Program-made: the position numbers and the translations under genes
In this document: positions 27,144 to 36,444 of the stretch, in pieces
How positions within the stretch are numbered: position 1 is the first letter of the stretch
How the letters are laid out: every line of letters begins with the position of its first letter
Source of the DNA: Hippea sp. KM1
Lineage (GTDB): Bacteria; Campylobacterota_A; Desulfurellia; Desulfurellales; Hippeaceae
Length of the DNA stretch: 64,000 bases
Direction: 5' to 3'
Assembly: GCF_000526195.1 (NCBI RefSeq)
Contig: NZ_JAFP01000001.1
Location: 1,090,001 to 1,154,000, forward strand
Notes under the pieces: model-generated
Told to the model about the DNA's origin: nothing
Seen by the model: only the letters and a program-made list of their open reading frames with translations
The model's database searches: none

Positions 27144-28508
27144 TTAACCCTTTTCCAAATTTTTCTCTATAAAATTTTTAACCTCTTCAACGCTGTTGTC
27201 AACCACCCACATGCGCTTCTTTTTGTTCTTCAGATTGGCTATAGCCTCAGGCTGAGGCGGATAAATCCCTATAGCCATCTTTATGGCCTCGGGGAACTTA
27301 GCAGGGTGCGCTGTCGAAAGACATATAACATCCTCATGGCCAGACTGCTCTGCTGCAAAGACACCCGCCGCCGTATGAGGGTCAATGATATAGCCCGTCT
27401 TCTCATAAAACGACTTAATGGTGTTAAGCGTATTCTCCTCATCGGCCTTATAGGACTCAAAATCCTCCCTAACCTTTTTAAGAATATCCCCATCGAAGCT
27501 CAGCTTCTTCTTTCTTGAAAACTCATCCATCAACTGCTTTACCCTCTCTTCGCTGCCAAACAGATAATACAGATACCGCTCAAAGTTGCTTGCCACCTGT
27601 ATATCCATCGACGGAGAAAGTGTCTTGACCACCTCACCTGTTGAATAATCACCGAAGTTTACAAACCTATACAGTATATCGTTGGAGTTTGTTGCAAGTA
27701 TAAGCCTTTTTATGGGCAAGCCCATCCGCTTTGCCATATAACCGGCAAATATATCACCAAAATTGCCTGTTGGAACACTGAAATAGACCTCATCGAGACC
27801 GCTTCTAAAGTAAGCATAGAAGTAATAGACAATCTGAGCCAATATCCTCGCCCAATTGATGGAGTTCACGGCCGCCAGATGATACCTCTCCTTAAACTCC
27901 AGATCGTTGAATATGGTCTTGACGATGGCCTGACAGTCGTCAAATGTCCCCTCCACGGCCAGATTGAAAACATTACCATCCTCCACCGTCGTCATCTGCA
28001 ACTCCTGAACTGGGCTAACCTTGTTGTGGGGATGGAGGATGAATATATTGACATTCTCCTTGCCCTTTAGGCCATATATAGCAGCGCTTCCCGTATCACC
28101 GCTTGTTGCCCCAAGCACATTGACATAAGTATGCCTCTTTTTCAACACATACTCAAACAGATTGCCCAAAAACTGCAAAGCCACATCCTTAAAGGCAAAT
28201 GTCGGGCCGTGGAACAACTCTAAAACAAACACACCGTCCCTTCTTACAAGCGGTGTTATCTGGTCTGTGTCGAATGTGGAATAGCTCTTCTCTATAAGGC
28301 CTTTAAGGTCGCCATCGGGTATATCATCAACAAACAGCTTAAATATCTCAAACGCAAGCTCTTTATAGCTCAAATCCTTAAGTGCATCCAGGTCAACGGA
28401 GGGTATATGGCAAGGCACAATCAAACCACCATCCGTCGCAAGCCCCATAAGAAAAGCATCTATAAAGCTGAGATCCCCAACACCCCCTCTGGTGCTTTTG
28501 TATCTCAT
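27144..28508 (-). CDS. thrC: Threonine synthase
   Basis: PLP-dependent conversion of O-phosphohomoserine to threonine. About 454 residues from the ATG at 28508, which is preceded by AGAGGG. The N-terminus MRYKSTRGG is typical of class I ThrC. The PLP lysine lies in FHGPTFAFKDVALQFLG, with LGATSGDTGSAA and SVPTGNFGDIFAGY. The open frame extends upstream to 28559, into the flavoprotein gene, but that start lacks a ribosome-binding site. It is the last gene of the methylmalonyl-CoA operon; threonine degradation to propionyl-CoA could link them, but that is inference. Confidence 0.94.
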   Translation of the reverse strand: MRYKSTRGGVGDLSFIDAFLMGLATDGGLIVPCHIPSVDLDALKDLSYKELAFEIFKLFVDDIPDGDLKGLIEKSYSTFDTDQITPLVRRDGVFVLELFHGPTFAFKDVALQFLGNLFEYVLKKRHTYVNVLGATSGDTGSAAIYGLKGKENVNIFILHPHNKVSPVQELQMTTVEDGNVFNLAVEGTFDDCQAIVKTIFNDLEFKERYHLAAVNSINWARILAQIVYYFYAYFRSGLDEVYFSVPTGNFGDIFAGYMAKRMGLPIKRLILATNSNDILYRFVNFGDYSTGEVVKTLSPSMDIQVASNFERYLYYLFGSEERVKQLMDEFSRKKKLSFDGDILKKVREDFESYKADEENTLNTIKSFYEKTGYIIDPHTAAGVFAAEQSGHEDVICLSTAHPAKFPEAIKMAIGIYPPQPEAIANLKNKKKRMWVVDNSVEEVKNFIEKNLEKG

Positions 28509-28510
28509 GG

Positions 28511-29851
28511 CTATACCCTCTTTATCGCCTGATTTGCGCATACCAATATCGGATCCCACACAGGAGCAAACGGTGGGGAATATGCCAAATCAAGGCCCTG
28601 AATATCCTTTATGGTCATATTGGCATACAGGGCTGCAGCCAATACATCCACCCTCCATACACCCTCGGCATCGCCCACGATCTGACCGCCCAACAACCTG
28701 CCTGAACCCTTCTCAGCCACCAGGCAGACCTTAACCTTACCCTGATGGTGGAAACCGTGTGCTGTTGTTGGCGCCTCTATAGTTGTCTTAAAGGCATCAA
28801 AACCGTTATCCTGAGCCTCTTTCAACGATAGACCGGTCTTGGCAACACCCTTATCAAAAACCCTAAACAGGATAGTACCAACAATACCGGCAAATTCCTC
28901 ATTGGCCCCTGCCATATTGGCACCGCCGATCCTGCCTGCCTTATTTGCGTTTGTGCCAAGCGGCATGTAAACATTCCTATCCAGTATCCTGTGGTATATC
29001 AAGGCACAATCGCCACCGGCATAGACACCATCCATGTTTGTTCTAAAATACCTATCAACGACAATAGCTCCGTTTTCAAGCTCAATGGGTGTGTTTTTCA
29101 AAAAATCGGTATTGGGTTTAACACCGGCAGCTACATTAACAAAGTCTGCCTCAAATACGCCCTTATCCGTTTCAACCCTTAAGGATTCATCTATCCTTTT
29201 CACATCAACACCAACAACAAGCTCAACGCCGTTTCTTGATAGCTCCTCTTTAACGCTATCAACAAGCTCATCCTCAAAGTTTAGCAGTATTCCGTCAAGC
29301 TTCTCTAAAATCACCACATCCATGCCGAGCCTTTTTAGGTTTTCTGCAAGTTCAAGGTTTATAAAACCTGCACCTATCAAAACGGCCTTTTTGGGTTTTT
29401 TATCATCAATATAAGCCTTTATCCTTCTGGCATCATCCAGCACCTTAAGCTTAAACACACCCTCGTTGGTTATGCCCTTTATAGGGGGCAAAAAGGCCTC
29501 AGCACCACTGCCTATAAACAGCTTATCATAAACAAGCTCATACTCCCTATCGCTTGCAATGCTTTTAACCTTAACCTTTTTAGAGTTAAAATCGACGCCT
29601 ATCGCCTCACTCAACAACCTGACATCTATTCCCCTTTTGCTTTTAAACTCATCGGCGGTCAACACAACAAGGTCATCAATATCCCCCTTATAGCCGATAT
29701 TATAGGGCATGCCACAAGCTCCATATGAAACATCCCTGCCCTTTTCAACCACTATGACCTCTGCGGTTTTTATCCTCCTCTTTATCTGGCTGGCCGCACT
29801 CATACCAGCAGCATCACCACCGATAACAACAACCTTAAGCGGTCTTTCCAT
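28511..29851 (-). CDS. CoA-disulfide reductase / NADH oxidase-type flavoprotein
   Basis: FAD- and NAD(P)H-dependent oxidoreductase of 446 residues. The FAD site is VVIGGDAAGMSAASQIKRR. The redox-active cysteine of the CoADR/NOX family is in YGACGMPYNIGY (single Cys with the GMP motif). The second dinucleotide site is AVLIGAGFINLELAENLK, and the GVYAGGDC segment is present. The C-terminal dimerisation domain has GAN-type and HHQGKVKVCL sequences. It may reduce CoA disulfide, persulfide or oxygen; in sulfur reducers such enzymes are proposed as CoA-dependent sulfur reductases. The substrate is not determinable here. Confidence 0.87.
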   Translation of the reverse strand: MERPLKVVVIGGDAAGMSAASQIKRRIKTAEVIVVEKGRDVSYGACGMPYNIGYKGDIDDLVVLTADEFKSKRGIDVRLLSEAIGVDFNSKKVKVKSIASDREYELVYDKLFIGSGAEAFLPPIKGITNEGVFKLKVLDDARRIKAYIDDKKPKKAVLIGAGFINLELAENLKRLGMDVVILEKLDGILLNFEDELVDSVKEELSRNGVELVVGVDVKRIDESLRVETDKGVFEADFVNVAAGVKPNTDFLKNTPIELENGAIVVDRYFRTNMDGVYAGGDCALIYHRILDRNVYMPLGTNANKAGRIGGANMAGANEEFAGIVGTILFRVFDKGVAKTGLSLKEAQDNGFDAFKTTIEAPTTAHGFHHQGKVKVCLVAEKGSGRLLGGQIVGDAEGVWRVDVLAAALYANMTIKDIQGLDLAYSPPFAPVWDPILVCANQAIKRV

Positions 29852-30253
29852 TTACTCCCCCTTAGATACAAGCTCTGTTAACACTATAGAGGATTTTGGA
29901 TGAATAAAGGCTATTCTTGTGTTGGACGAACCCTCAACGGGTTGCTGGTTTATCAGTTGAATCCCATTTTCCTTCAATCTATCCAGCTCACCATCTATAT
30001 CGTCGGTAAAATAGGCTATATGGTGGAGCCCCTCCCCCTTCTTTTCGATGTATTTATAAATCGGGCTATCCTGCGATGTGGGCTCTAAAAACTCTATATG
30101 AACACCGTTTATATCAAACTTGGCAACCCTAACGCCTTGTGATTCGACCTCCTCTATCTCCAAAAGCTCAAAACCCAATACATCCCTATAAAGCGATATA
30201 GCCTTATTTAGATCCTTAACGGCAACGCCTATGTGATCTATCCTTTTAATCAT
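29852..30253 (-). CDS. mce: Methylmalonyl-CoA epimerase
   Basis: Interconverts (R)- and (S)-methylmalonyl-CoA. 133 residues of the vicinal-oxygen-chelate fold. The metal ligands are the His of KRIDHIGVAV, the His of GEGLHHIAYFTDD and a Glu near the C-terminus (IVLTELV). It lies with the mutase and its GTPase chaperone, completing the propionyl-CoA/succinyl-CoA branch. Confidence 0.95.
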   Translation of the reverse strand: MIKRIDHIGVAVKDLNKAISLYRDVLGFELLEIEEVESQGVRVAKFDINGVHIEFLEPTSQDSPIYKYIEKKGEGLHHIAYFTDDIDGELDRLKENGIQLINQQPVEGSSNTRIAFIHPKSSIVLTELVSKGE

Positions 30254-30262
30254 AACCCACCC

Positions 30263-30709
30263 CTAATATGTGTTTGTTTCTTTATAACCCTTGCAGACCT
30301 CTTTTATCGTGTCTTTTATTATCTTTCCGTTTCTGTATTCCCTTACATGAACCTTCTGGCATTTGGTATGCTCATTGGGATTCACAACCGGCTCACCGAC
30401 AGGCGTGGCCTCAACCCTCTCCCAACCGCCGTTTGATGTCTGCCTCTGATAGGCTACAGGCTTTTGATTGGCTATAGCCTCATTTATAGCCCTCTGTTGA
30501 ATCTGATACATAGCCTCACCGGCAACAGCACCCAATATCCCTCCGATAACGACACCCTTCCATTTGTTCTTTGTTGTTGCTGCACCTATACCGGCACCAA
30601 CGGCCGTCCCTAAAGCCACACTCTCACTCTCTGTTGTACAGGAAGAAACAGACATACCCAAAAACGCAAATAGTAAAATCAAAACAACAAAACCCCTCAA
30701 CCTCTCCAT
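30263..30709 (-). CDS. Glycine-zipper outer-membrane lipoprotein
   Basis: 148 residues with a lipoprotein signal peptide ending in the lipobox SVSSC (Cys about 24). A glycine-zipper 2TM-like segment follows (GTAVGAGIGAATTKNKWKGVVIGGILGAVAGEA). The C-terminal part is soluble, with one Cys pair (TKCQKV and KEVCKGY). Related SlyB/Rick-17kDa-type proteins sit in the outer membrane. Its place inside the methylmalonyl-CoA operon is odd and gives no function. The start overlaps the meaB stop. Confidence 0.82.
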   Translation of the reverse strand: MERLRGFVVLILLFAFLGMSVSSCTTESESVALGTAVGAGIGAATTKNKWKGVVIGGILGAVAGEAMYQIQQRAINEAIANQKPVAYQRQTSNGGWERVEATPVGEPVVNPNEHTKCQKVHVREYRNGKIIKDTIKEVCKGYKETNTY

Positions 30710-31701
30710 GGAGCACCCCCTTCACACAAACTCTCTTTAAAACGGGACAGTATATATTCAGCAGCAAGAGAAGGCGTTGTCATCTGGTTGATGACAGCAT
30801 TCTCCATATCCCTGGCAATGGACGATATCTTCTCATTGCTCTCCAAAAGTGACTTTAAACCCTCCATAACAACAGACCACATCCAATCCACAGACTGCTT
30901 CTTTCTCTTTTTCTCAAACGCACCGCTTGATTTTCTCATTTTAACATATCTATCTATCGTTGAAAAGACCTCATCTATACCCCTCTTCTCTCTTGCACTG
31001 ACAAGTATCACAGGTGTCTGCCAATCCTTATCCTGCCTCTTTAAGATACCAAGGGCATTCTCAAGCTGTTTCTTTGCCAGCTCCGCCCGTTTGATGTTAT
31101 CTGAATCGGCTTTATTTATTATGATGGCGTCGGCAACCTCCATTACGCCGCGCTTGATACCCTGCAGTTCATCGCCGGCATTGGGCAGTTGCATCAACAA
31201 GAACATATCAACCATAGAGGCAACACTTATCTCAGACTGCCCCACACCAACCGTCTCGATGATAATCATATCATAACCCGCAGCCTCGCATAAAAATATG
31301 CTCTCCCTGGTTCTCCTTGCCACACCGCCGAGTGAATCACCCGAAGGGGAAGGCCTGATAAACGCCTCCTCCCTCCGTGAGAGCTCCTCCATCCTGGTCT
31401 TATCACCCAAAACCGAGCCACCCGTTATCTGTGATGAAGGGTCGACGGCCAAAACGGCCACCCTATGCCCCCTCTCAATCAGATAAAGGCCAAAAACCTC
31501 TATGAAGGTGCTCTTACCCACCCCAGGAACGCCGCTTATACCAATCCTAACAGAATTGCCCGTATAGGGGAGTATGCCCTCTAAAAGCTTTCTGGCAAGC
31601 TCCTTATGGTGGGGATTTTTGCTCTCAATAAGCGTAATGGCTTTGGCCAAAGCCCTTCTTTTCCCCTTTAACAGGTCTTCCTTTAGTTTTTGTATATCCA
31701 C
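30697..31701 (-). CDS. meaB: Methylmalonyl-CoA mutase GTPase chaperone MeaB
   Basis: G3E-family GTPase (MeaB/ArgK) that guards adenosylcobalamin loading of the mutase. 334 residues: Walker A GISGVPGVGKSTFIEV, AVDPSSQITGGSVLGDKTRM, ETVGVGQSE and the NKAD motif in IINKADSDN. The start is GTG at 31701, nested in the mutase stop (TAGTG), with AGAGGG upstream. This is classic coupling of mutase and chaperone. Confidence 0.96.
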   Translation of the reverse strand: MDIQKLKEDLLKGKRRALAKAITLIESKNPHHKELARKLLEGILPYTGNSVRIGISGVPGVGKSTFIEVFGLYLIERGHRVAVLAVDPSSQITGGSVLGDKTRMEELSRREEAFIRPSPSGDSLGGVARRTRESIFLCEAAGYDMIIIETVGVGQSEISVASMVDMFLLMQLPNAGDELQGIKRGVMEVADAIIINKADSDNIKRAELAKKQLENALGILKRQDKDWQTPVILVSAREKRGIDEVFSTIDRYVKMRKSSGAFEKKRKKQSVDWMWSVVMEGLKSLLESNEKISSIARDMENAVINQMTTPSLAAEYILSRFKESLCEGGAPWRG

Positions 31702-33872
31702 TATTTACCCTCTAAAATCCTTCTTGGTGTTCTTTTTTCTTTTATAGCCTTAAGCAGTTCTTTGGCCGATTTAAGCAGTGATGTGCCCGGGCCAAAGACA
31801 GCCGCAACACCCTTGGAATAGAGGAATTCGTAATCCTTCTTCGGTATGACGCCACCAACAGTGACCACTATATCATCATCGGCTTCTAACCTTTTAAGCT
31901 CCTCTATAAGCTGTGGCACCAATGTGTTGTGCCCTGCTGCAAGGCTCGATGCGCCTATTGCATGAACATCGTTCTCAACGGCCATCTTGGCGGCCTCCTC
32001 AGGCGTCTGGAACATAGGCCCAACATCCACATCAAAGCCCATATCGGCATAGCCTGTGGCCACAACCTTTGCGCCCCTGTCGTGGCCATCCTGACCCATC
32101 TTAACAATCAAGATCCTCGGCCTTCTGCCCTCTTGCTTTTCAAACTCCTCTATCTCCTTCTGGATTTCTTTAAACTCATCGTCATCCTCAAAGAGGCTTC
32201 CGTATGCACCGCTGACAAGCTTGATCTCGGGCTGGTATCTGCCAAATACCTTCTCCATTGCATAAGAAATCTCACCCAGGGTGGCCCTCAACCTTGCAGC
32301 CTCAACGGCAGCCTCCAATAGGTTTCCACCCTCTTCTGCAACCTTGGTTATTTTATCTAAAGCCTTCTGAACCTTATCGTTATCCCTGGTCTCCTTTATC
32401 TTTTTGATCCTTTCGATCTGTTTATTCCTGACGGCCGTATTGTCTATATCCAGCACCTCAACCGGCTCATCCTCCTCCTCTGGTATTACATACTTGTTCA
32501 CACCCACTATCACATACTCGCCCTTGTCGATCATGGCCTGTCTTTTGGCTGCAGACTCCTCAATCCTCAACTTAGGCATGCCGGTTTCGATGGCCTTGGT
32601 CATGCCACCCATCTCTTCTATCTCGTTTATGATCTTTTCTGCCTCCCTAATCAGGGCGTGTGTCAGGGACTCTATAAAATAGGAGCCGGCCAGTGGATCA
32701 ACAGTCCTGCAGACATTACTCTCCTCCTGTAATATCAGCTGCGTATTCCTTGCAATGCGTGCAGAAAACTCAGTCGGCAGGGCTATAGCCTCATCCAAAG
32801 CGTTTGTATGCAAGGACTGTGTGCCACCCAAAACAGCAGCTAAAGCCTCAATGGTTGTCCTTATGATGTTGTTGTAAGGCTGCTGAGCCGTTAAGCTCCA
32901 ACCGGATGTCTGGCAGTGGGTTCTTAAGGCCATGGAGCGTGGATTTTTCGGGTTGAACTGACTCATAAGCTTTGCCCACAAGAACCTTGCAGCCCTGAGC
33001 TTTGCAACCTCTGTAAAGAAGTTCATGCCGATGCCAAAGAAGAACGACAACCTCGGGGCAAATGAGTCTATATCCAAACCCCGCGCCAAAGCGGTCTTCA
33101 CATACTCAAGGCCATCGGCCAGTGTAAATGCAAGCTCCAAAACGGCGTTGGCGCCCGCCTCTTGAATGTGATAACCGCTGATACTGATTGAGTTGAACTT
33201 GGGCATGTATTTGCTTGTGTATTCGATAATATCAGCCACAATGCGCATGGACGGCTGAGGCGGATAGATGTATGTATTTCTAACCATAAACTCCTTCAGA
33301 ATATCGTTCTGGATCGTGCCAGAGAGCTGCTCCTGTTTTACACCCTGCTCCTCTGCAGCAACGATATAAAACGCCATGACGGGAATTACAGCACCGTTCA
33401 TCGTCATCGAAACAGAGACCTTATCCAGAGGAATGTCATCGAACAATATCTTCATATCCTCAACGGTATCTATGGCAACGCCAGCCTTACCCACATCACC
33501 CACAACGCGCGGATGATCCGAATCGTATCCCCTGTGCGTTGCAAGGTCGAAGGCCACGGACAATCCCTGCTGACCAAGAGCCAAAGCCTTTCTATAAAAA
33601 GCGTTGGACTCCTCAGCCGTTGAAAAACCCGCATACTGCCTGATCGTCCACGGTTTCACCGTGTACATTGTGGCCCTTGGACCCCTGATAAACGGTGGAA
33701 AACCGGGGAATGTATCTAAATATTCAAGCTTTTCTATATCCTCTGCTGTATAGAGCGGATAAACATCTATTCCTTCTGGTGAATGCCATACCAAATCACC
33801 TATATCCCGACCCTTTAATTCCTTTTTTGCCAATTCTTCCCACTGCTCCTTGGTAACCTTTTTAAACTCCAT
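31701..33872 (-). CDS. mcm: Methylmalonyl-CoA mutase (catalytic subunit with B12 domain)
   Basis: Adenosylcobalamin-dependent isomerisation of methylmalonyl-CoA and succinyl-CoA. About 723 residues from the ATG at 33872, set by AAGGAGG. The TIM-barrel part has [31 protein letters not shown] and [17 protein letters not shown]. The C-terminal cobalamin-binding domain carries the [10 protein letters not shown] motif with its Co-ligating His, then [14 protein letters not shown]. It matches the large (MutB) chain with no separate small subunit gene nearby, so the enzyme is probably a homodimer. Confidence 0.97.
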   Translation of the reverse strand: MEFKKVTKEQWEELAKKELKGRDIGDLVWHSPEGIDVYPLYTAEDIEKLEYLDTFPGFPPFIRGPRATMYTVKPWTIRQYAGFSTAEESNAFYRKALALGQQGLSVAFDLATHRGYDSDHPRVVGDVGKAGVAIDTVEDMKILFDDIPLDKVSVSMTMNGAVIPVMAFYIVAAEEQGVKQEQLSGTIQNDILKEFMVRNTYIYPPQPSMRIVADIIEYTSKYMPKFNSISISGYHIQEAGANAVLELAFTLADGLEYVKTALARGLDIDSFAPRLSFFFGIGMNFFTEVAKLRAARFLWAKLMSQFNPKNPRSMALRTHCQTSGWSLTAQQPYNNIIRTTIEALAAVLGGTQSLHTNALDEAIALPTEFSARIARNTQLILQEESNVCRTVDPLAGSYFIESLTHALIREAEKIINEIEEMGGMTKAIETGMPKLRIEESAAKRQAMIDKGEYVIVGVNKYVIPEEEDEPVEVLDIDNTAVRNKQIERIKKIKETRDNDKVQKALDKITKVAEEGGNLLEAAVEAARLRATLGEISYAMEKVFGRYQPEIKLVSGAYGSLFEDDDEFKEIQKEIEEFEKQEGRRPRILIVKMGQDGHDRGAKVVATGYADMGFDVDVGPMFQTPEEAAKMAVENDVHAIGASSLAAGHNTLVPQLIEELKRLEADDDIVVTVGGVIPKKDYEFLYSKGVAAVFGPGTSLLKSAKELLKAIKEKRTPRRILEGK

Positions 33873-33910
33873 CGGGAACCTCCTTAACAATTATCTTATT
33901 ATCATTACAC

Positions 33911-33939
33911 ATTTTAAAAAGAATTTAATCATATTGCAA
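33911..33939 (-). promoter_or_regulatory. Promoter of the mcm-meaB-mce-thrC operon
   Basis: Minus-strand TTGCAA, 17 bp, TAAAAT, in the AT-rich gap between the lytic transglycosylase stop and the mutase start. Confidence 0.72.
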
Positions 33940-33957
33940 CAACAAATAAAGATTTAA

Positions 33958-34842
33958 TTAGCGAATTCTTTTACATATCTCTTCAGACAATCTATAGGCC
34001 GCCATTGCATAGTTCTTTGTTCCGTTATATCTCTTCAATGCCCAGAAGTTCTTAAAGGCCAAGAAACACTTAACCCCCTGTTTATACGAAAACACAACAA
34101 CCCTTCCACCCTTGAGCCTTTTACCCTTCATCTTGAGGCAGTAGCCTTTATCAGATGAGAGATACTCAACGACCCTTTCAGATCTCTTCCATCCGTGCTT
34201 AATCAGATAGTTGGCAATACTGGCAAAGGCGTCAGGTTCTTCGTCTAAATTCAGGCCGTTGCCGTTGAAATCGACACCGTATCTATCTATGTTGGACGGC
34301 ATAAATTGCGGCATACCCATGGCTGCGGTGAGCGAGCCCTTAATGGTAAATGGGTTCAATTTATGACGATAGGTATAGACTATGAAGCTTTCAAGCTCAG
34401 AGAGAAAATAAGACCTTCTTCTTGAATAGATAGAAAGCGTATAGAGCGCATTTAGGGCGTTGGTTTTGGGTTTTATCCTGCCCAGATCGGTCTCTATACT
34501 CAAGATGGCCACAACGATACACGGATTTACGCCAAATCTTTTGTAAATCCTTTCAAGCAGTTCCCTATGTTTAAGATAGTAATCAACGCCGTCTTCGATG
34601 CGCCTTTTGTTTACAAAAAGCTTAACAAACTCACCAAACGGATAGGTCTTCTCAGGCGAGTTCTCAACCCTATAGATAAACGATCTAACATCCTCCACAA
34701 CCCTGGCCCTTGAAAGTATGCCCCTTGTGTAATCTATGGGGATAGAGTATTGCTTGTTCAGCTTGTAAGCAATTGAGTCTATATCAAGGGCGTAAGAGGC
34801 AACGGCCACACACAACAATAATACAGTCAACACCAAACGCAT
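33958..34842 (-). CDS. mltB: Lytic murein transglycosylase (MltB-like, SLT_2 family)
   Basis: Cleaves peptidoglycan glycan strands in the periplasm. About 294 residues, with a signal peptide (MRLVLTVLLLCVAVASYA). The catalytic Glu lies in AILSIETDLGRIKPKTNALN. AAMGMPQFMPSNIDRYGVDFNGNG is the family's substrate-groove motif. No lipobox Cys is at the cleavage site, so it may be soluble. An upstream in-frame GTG (34857) overlaps the -10 element, so the ATG at 34842 is preferred. Confidence 0.9.
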   Translation of the reverse strand: MRLVLTVLLLCVAVASYALDIDSIAYKLNKQYSIPIDYTRGILSRARVVEDVRSFIYRVENSPEKTYPFGEFVKLFVNKRRIEDGVDYYLKHRELLERIYKRFGVNPCIVVAILSIETDLGRIKPKTNALNALYTLSIYSRRRSYFLSELESFIVYTYRHKLNPFTIKGSLTAAMGMPQFMPSNIDRYGVDFNGNGLNLDEEPDAFASIANYLIKHGWKRSERVVEYLSSDKGYCLKMKGKRLKGGRVVVFSYKQGVKCFLAFKNFWALKRYNGTKNYAMAAYRLSEEICKRIR

Positions 34843-34847
34843 GCCGA

Positions 34848-34876
34848 ATTTTACCACATAGCCGCCGACTTGACAA
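34848..34876 (-). promoter_or_regulatory. Promoter of the lytic transglycosylase gene
   Basis: Minus-strand TTGTCA, 17 bp, TAAAAT. The predicted transcription start falls on or next to the ATG at 34842, so the mRNA may be leaderless. Its -35 shares bases with the divergent purH promoter. Confidence 0.6.
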
Positions 34877-34898
34877 AGAAGTTTAATTAAAATACATT
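34870..34898 (+). promoter_or_regulatory. Promoter of the purH operon
   Basis: Plus-strand TTGACA, 17 bp, TACATT, followed by GGGGAGG before the purH ATG. No PurR-like operator or riboswitch fold is seen in the 28-nt leader. Confidence 0.78.
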
Positions 34899-34926
34899 AC
34901 AGTTAAACATAAGCTGGGGAGGTAAG

Positions 34927-36432
34927 ATGGAAAAAGCCGCTTTAATTAGCGTTTCAGACAAAAGGGGGATTGTTGAGTTCTCAAGGTTCCTTGTGGATAA
35001 GGGTTATAGAATACTATCCACAGGCTCAACAGGTAAACTATTGAAGGAAAACGGCATTGATGTGGAATTTGTGGAGGATTACACAAACGCCAAAGAGATG
35101 CTTGATGGCAGGGTAAAGACGCTTCATCCCAAAATCCACGGTGGAATCCTATACAGAAGAGACCTAAAAAGCCATTTAGATACTATAAAACAGTTAGGCA
35201 TATACTCCATAGACATAGTGGTGGTTAACCTCTATCCCTTTGAGCAAACAGCCCTAAAGACAGATAACGAGGAGGAATTGATAGAAAATATAGACATAGG
35301 TGGGCCAACCCTTATCAGGGCTGCAGCCAAGAATTACAAGGATGTATTGATAGTCTGCGATCCGGATGATTACAGAAGCGTAATGGATGAATTCGACTCA
35401 ATCGACGAAAACAAGAGAAAGGAGTATGCCCTAAAGGCGTTTGCAAAGACATCGTATTATGACGGTTTGATCGTCGAAAAACTATCCAACGAATGGGCGC
35501 TAAAGGAGAAGGCCGTATCGCTCAAGATACACAGCAAGCTCAGATATGGTGAAAATCCGCATCAGGAGGCATACTTTGCAAGATCCCCATTTAAGATGGG
35601 TATATCCGATCTTGTTCAGCTAAACGGCAAGGAGCTTTCATACAACAACATACTGGACATAGATGTGGTTTACCGCATGATGGTTGAGTTTGATGAGGGT
35701 TTATGCGTTATAGTAAAACACAACACACCGTGCGGTGCTGCTATATCCGATGACCAGTTAGAAGCCTACCAGGGGGCCTTGGAGTGTGACCCAATCAGTG
35801 CATTCGGCGGCATAATAGGTATAAATTCCACACTGAAAAAGGATGTTGCTGAGGCTATAGCCGAGAGGTTCTATGAGGTTGTCGTCGCCTTTGATTTTGA
35901 GGATGAAGCAGTTGAAATCCTAAAGAGTAAGAAGAATCTAAGGGTTATAAAACTGCCAAAGACCAATTACAGCTTCTTTGAGATAAAAACTGTATTGGGC
36001 GGATATTTGATACAACAAAACGACTATGAGAGTGAGTTTAGGTATGAGGTTGTCTCCAAATCAAAGCCAACGCAAGAGCAGCTGAAAGATTTGGCATTTG
36101 CATTCAAGGTGGCAAAATTCGTAAAGTCCAATGCCATCGTCTATGCAAAAGGCGGCAAGACCCTTGCCATCGGTGGGGGGCAAACATCGAGAGTGGACTC
36201 GGCTAAATTCGCCATAGCAAGGGCAAATGAACTGAACATAGATCTAAACGGTTGCGTAATGGCATCAGACGGCTTCTTCCCTTTCAGGGATAGCGTCGAT
36301 GAGGCGGCTAAGGCGGGTGTTAAGGCCATTGTCGAGCCGGGGGGTTCCATAAGGGATAAGGAGGTCATAGAGGCTGCAGATGAATACGGCATACCACTTC
36401 TGTTTACACACATAAGACACTTTAGACATTAA
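34927..36432 (+). CDS. purH: Bifunctional AICAR formyltransferase / IMP cyclohydrolase
   Basis: Catalyses the last two steps of IMP synthesis. 501 residues. The N-terminal cyclohydrolase domain has ALISVSDKRGIVEFSRFL, LSTGSTGKLLKENG and GRVKTLHPKIHGGILYRR. The formyltransferase domain has LRYGENPHQEAYFA, VKHNTPCGAA, FGGIIGINS and GQTSRVDSA. It heads a long plus-strand operon with glmU, glmS and other genes. Confidence 0.97.
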   Translation: MEKAALISVSDKRGIVEFSRFLVDKGYRILSTGSTGKLLKENGIDVEFVEDYTNAKEMLDGRVKTLHPKIHGGILYRRDLKSHLDTIKQLGIYSIDIVVVNLYPFEQTALKTDNEEELIENIDIGGPTLIRAAAKNYKDVLIVCDPDDYRSVMDEFDSIDENKRKEYALKAFAKTSYYDGLIVEKLSNEWALKEKAVSLKIHSKLRYGENPHQEAYFARSPFKMGISDLVQLNGKELSYNNILDIDVVYRMMVEFDEGLCVIVKHNTPCGAAISDDQLEAYQGALECDPISAFGGIIGINSTLKKDVAEAIAERFYEVVVAFDFEDEAVEILKSKKNLRVIKLPKTNYSFFEIKTVLGGYLIQQNDYESEFRYEVVSKSKPTQEQLKDLAFAFKVAKFVKSNAIVYAKGGKTLAIGGGQTSRVDSAKFAIARANELNIDLNGCVMASDGFFPFRDSVDEAAKAGVKAIVEPGGSIRDKEVIEAADEYGIPLLFTHIRHFRH

Positions 36433-36444
36433 AAGGAGTCAAGC

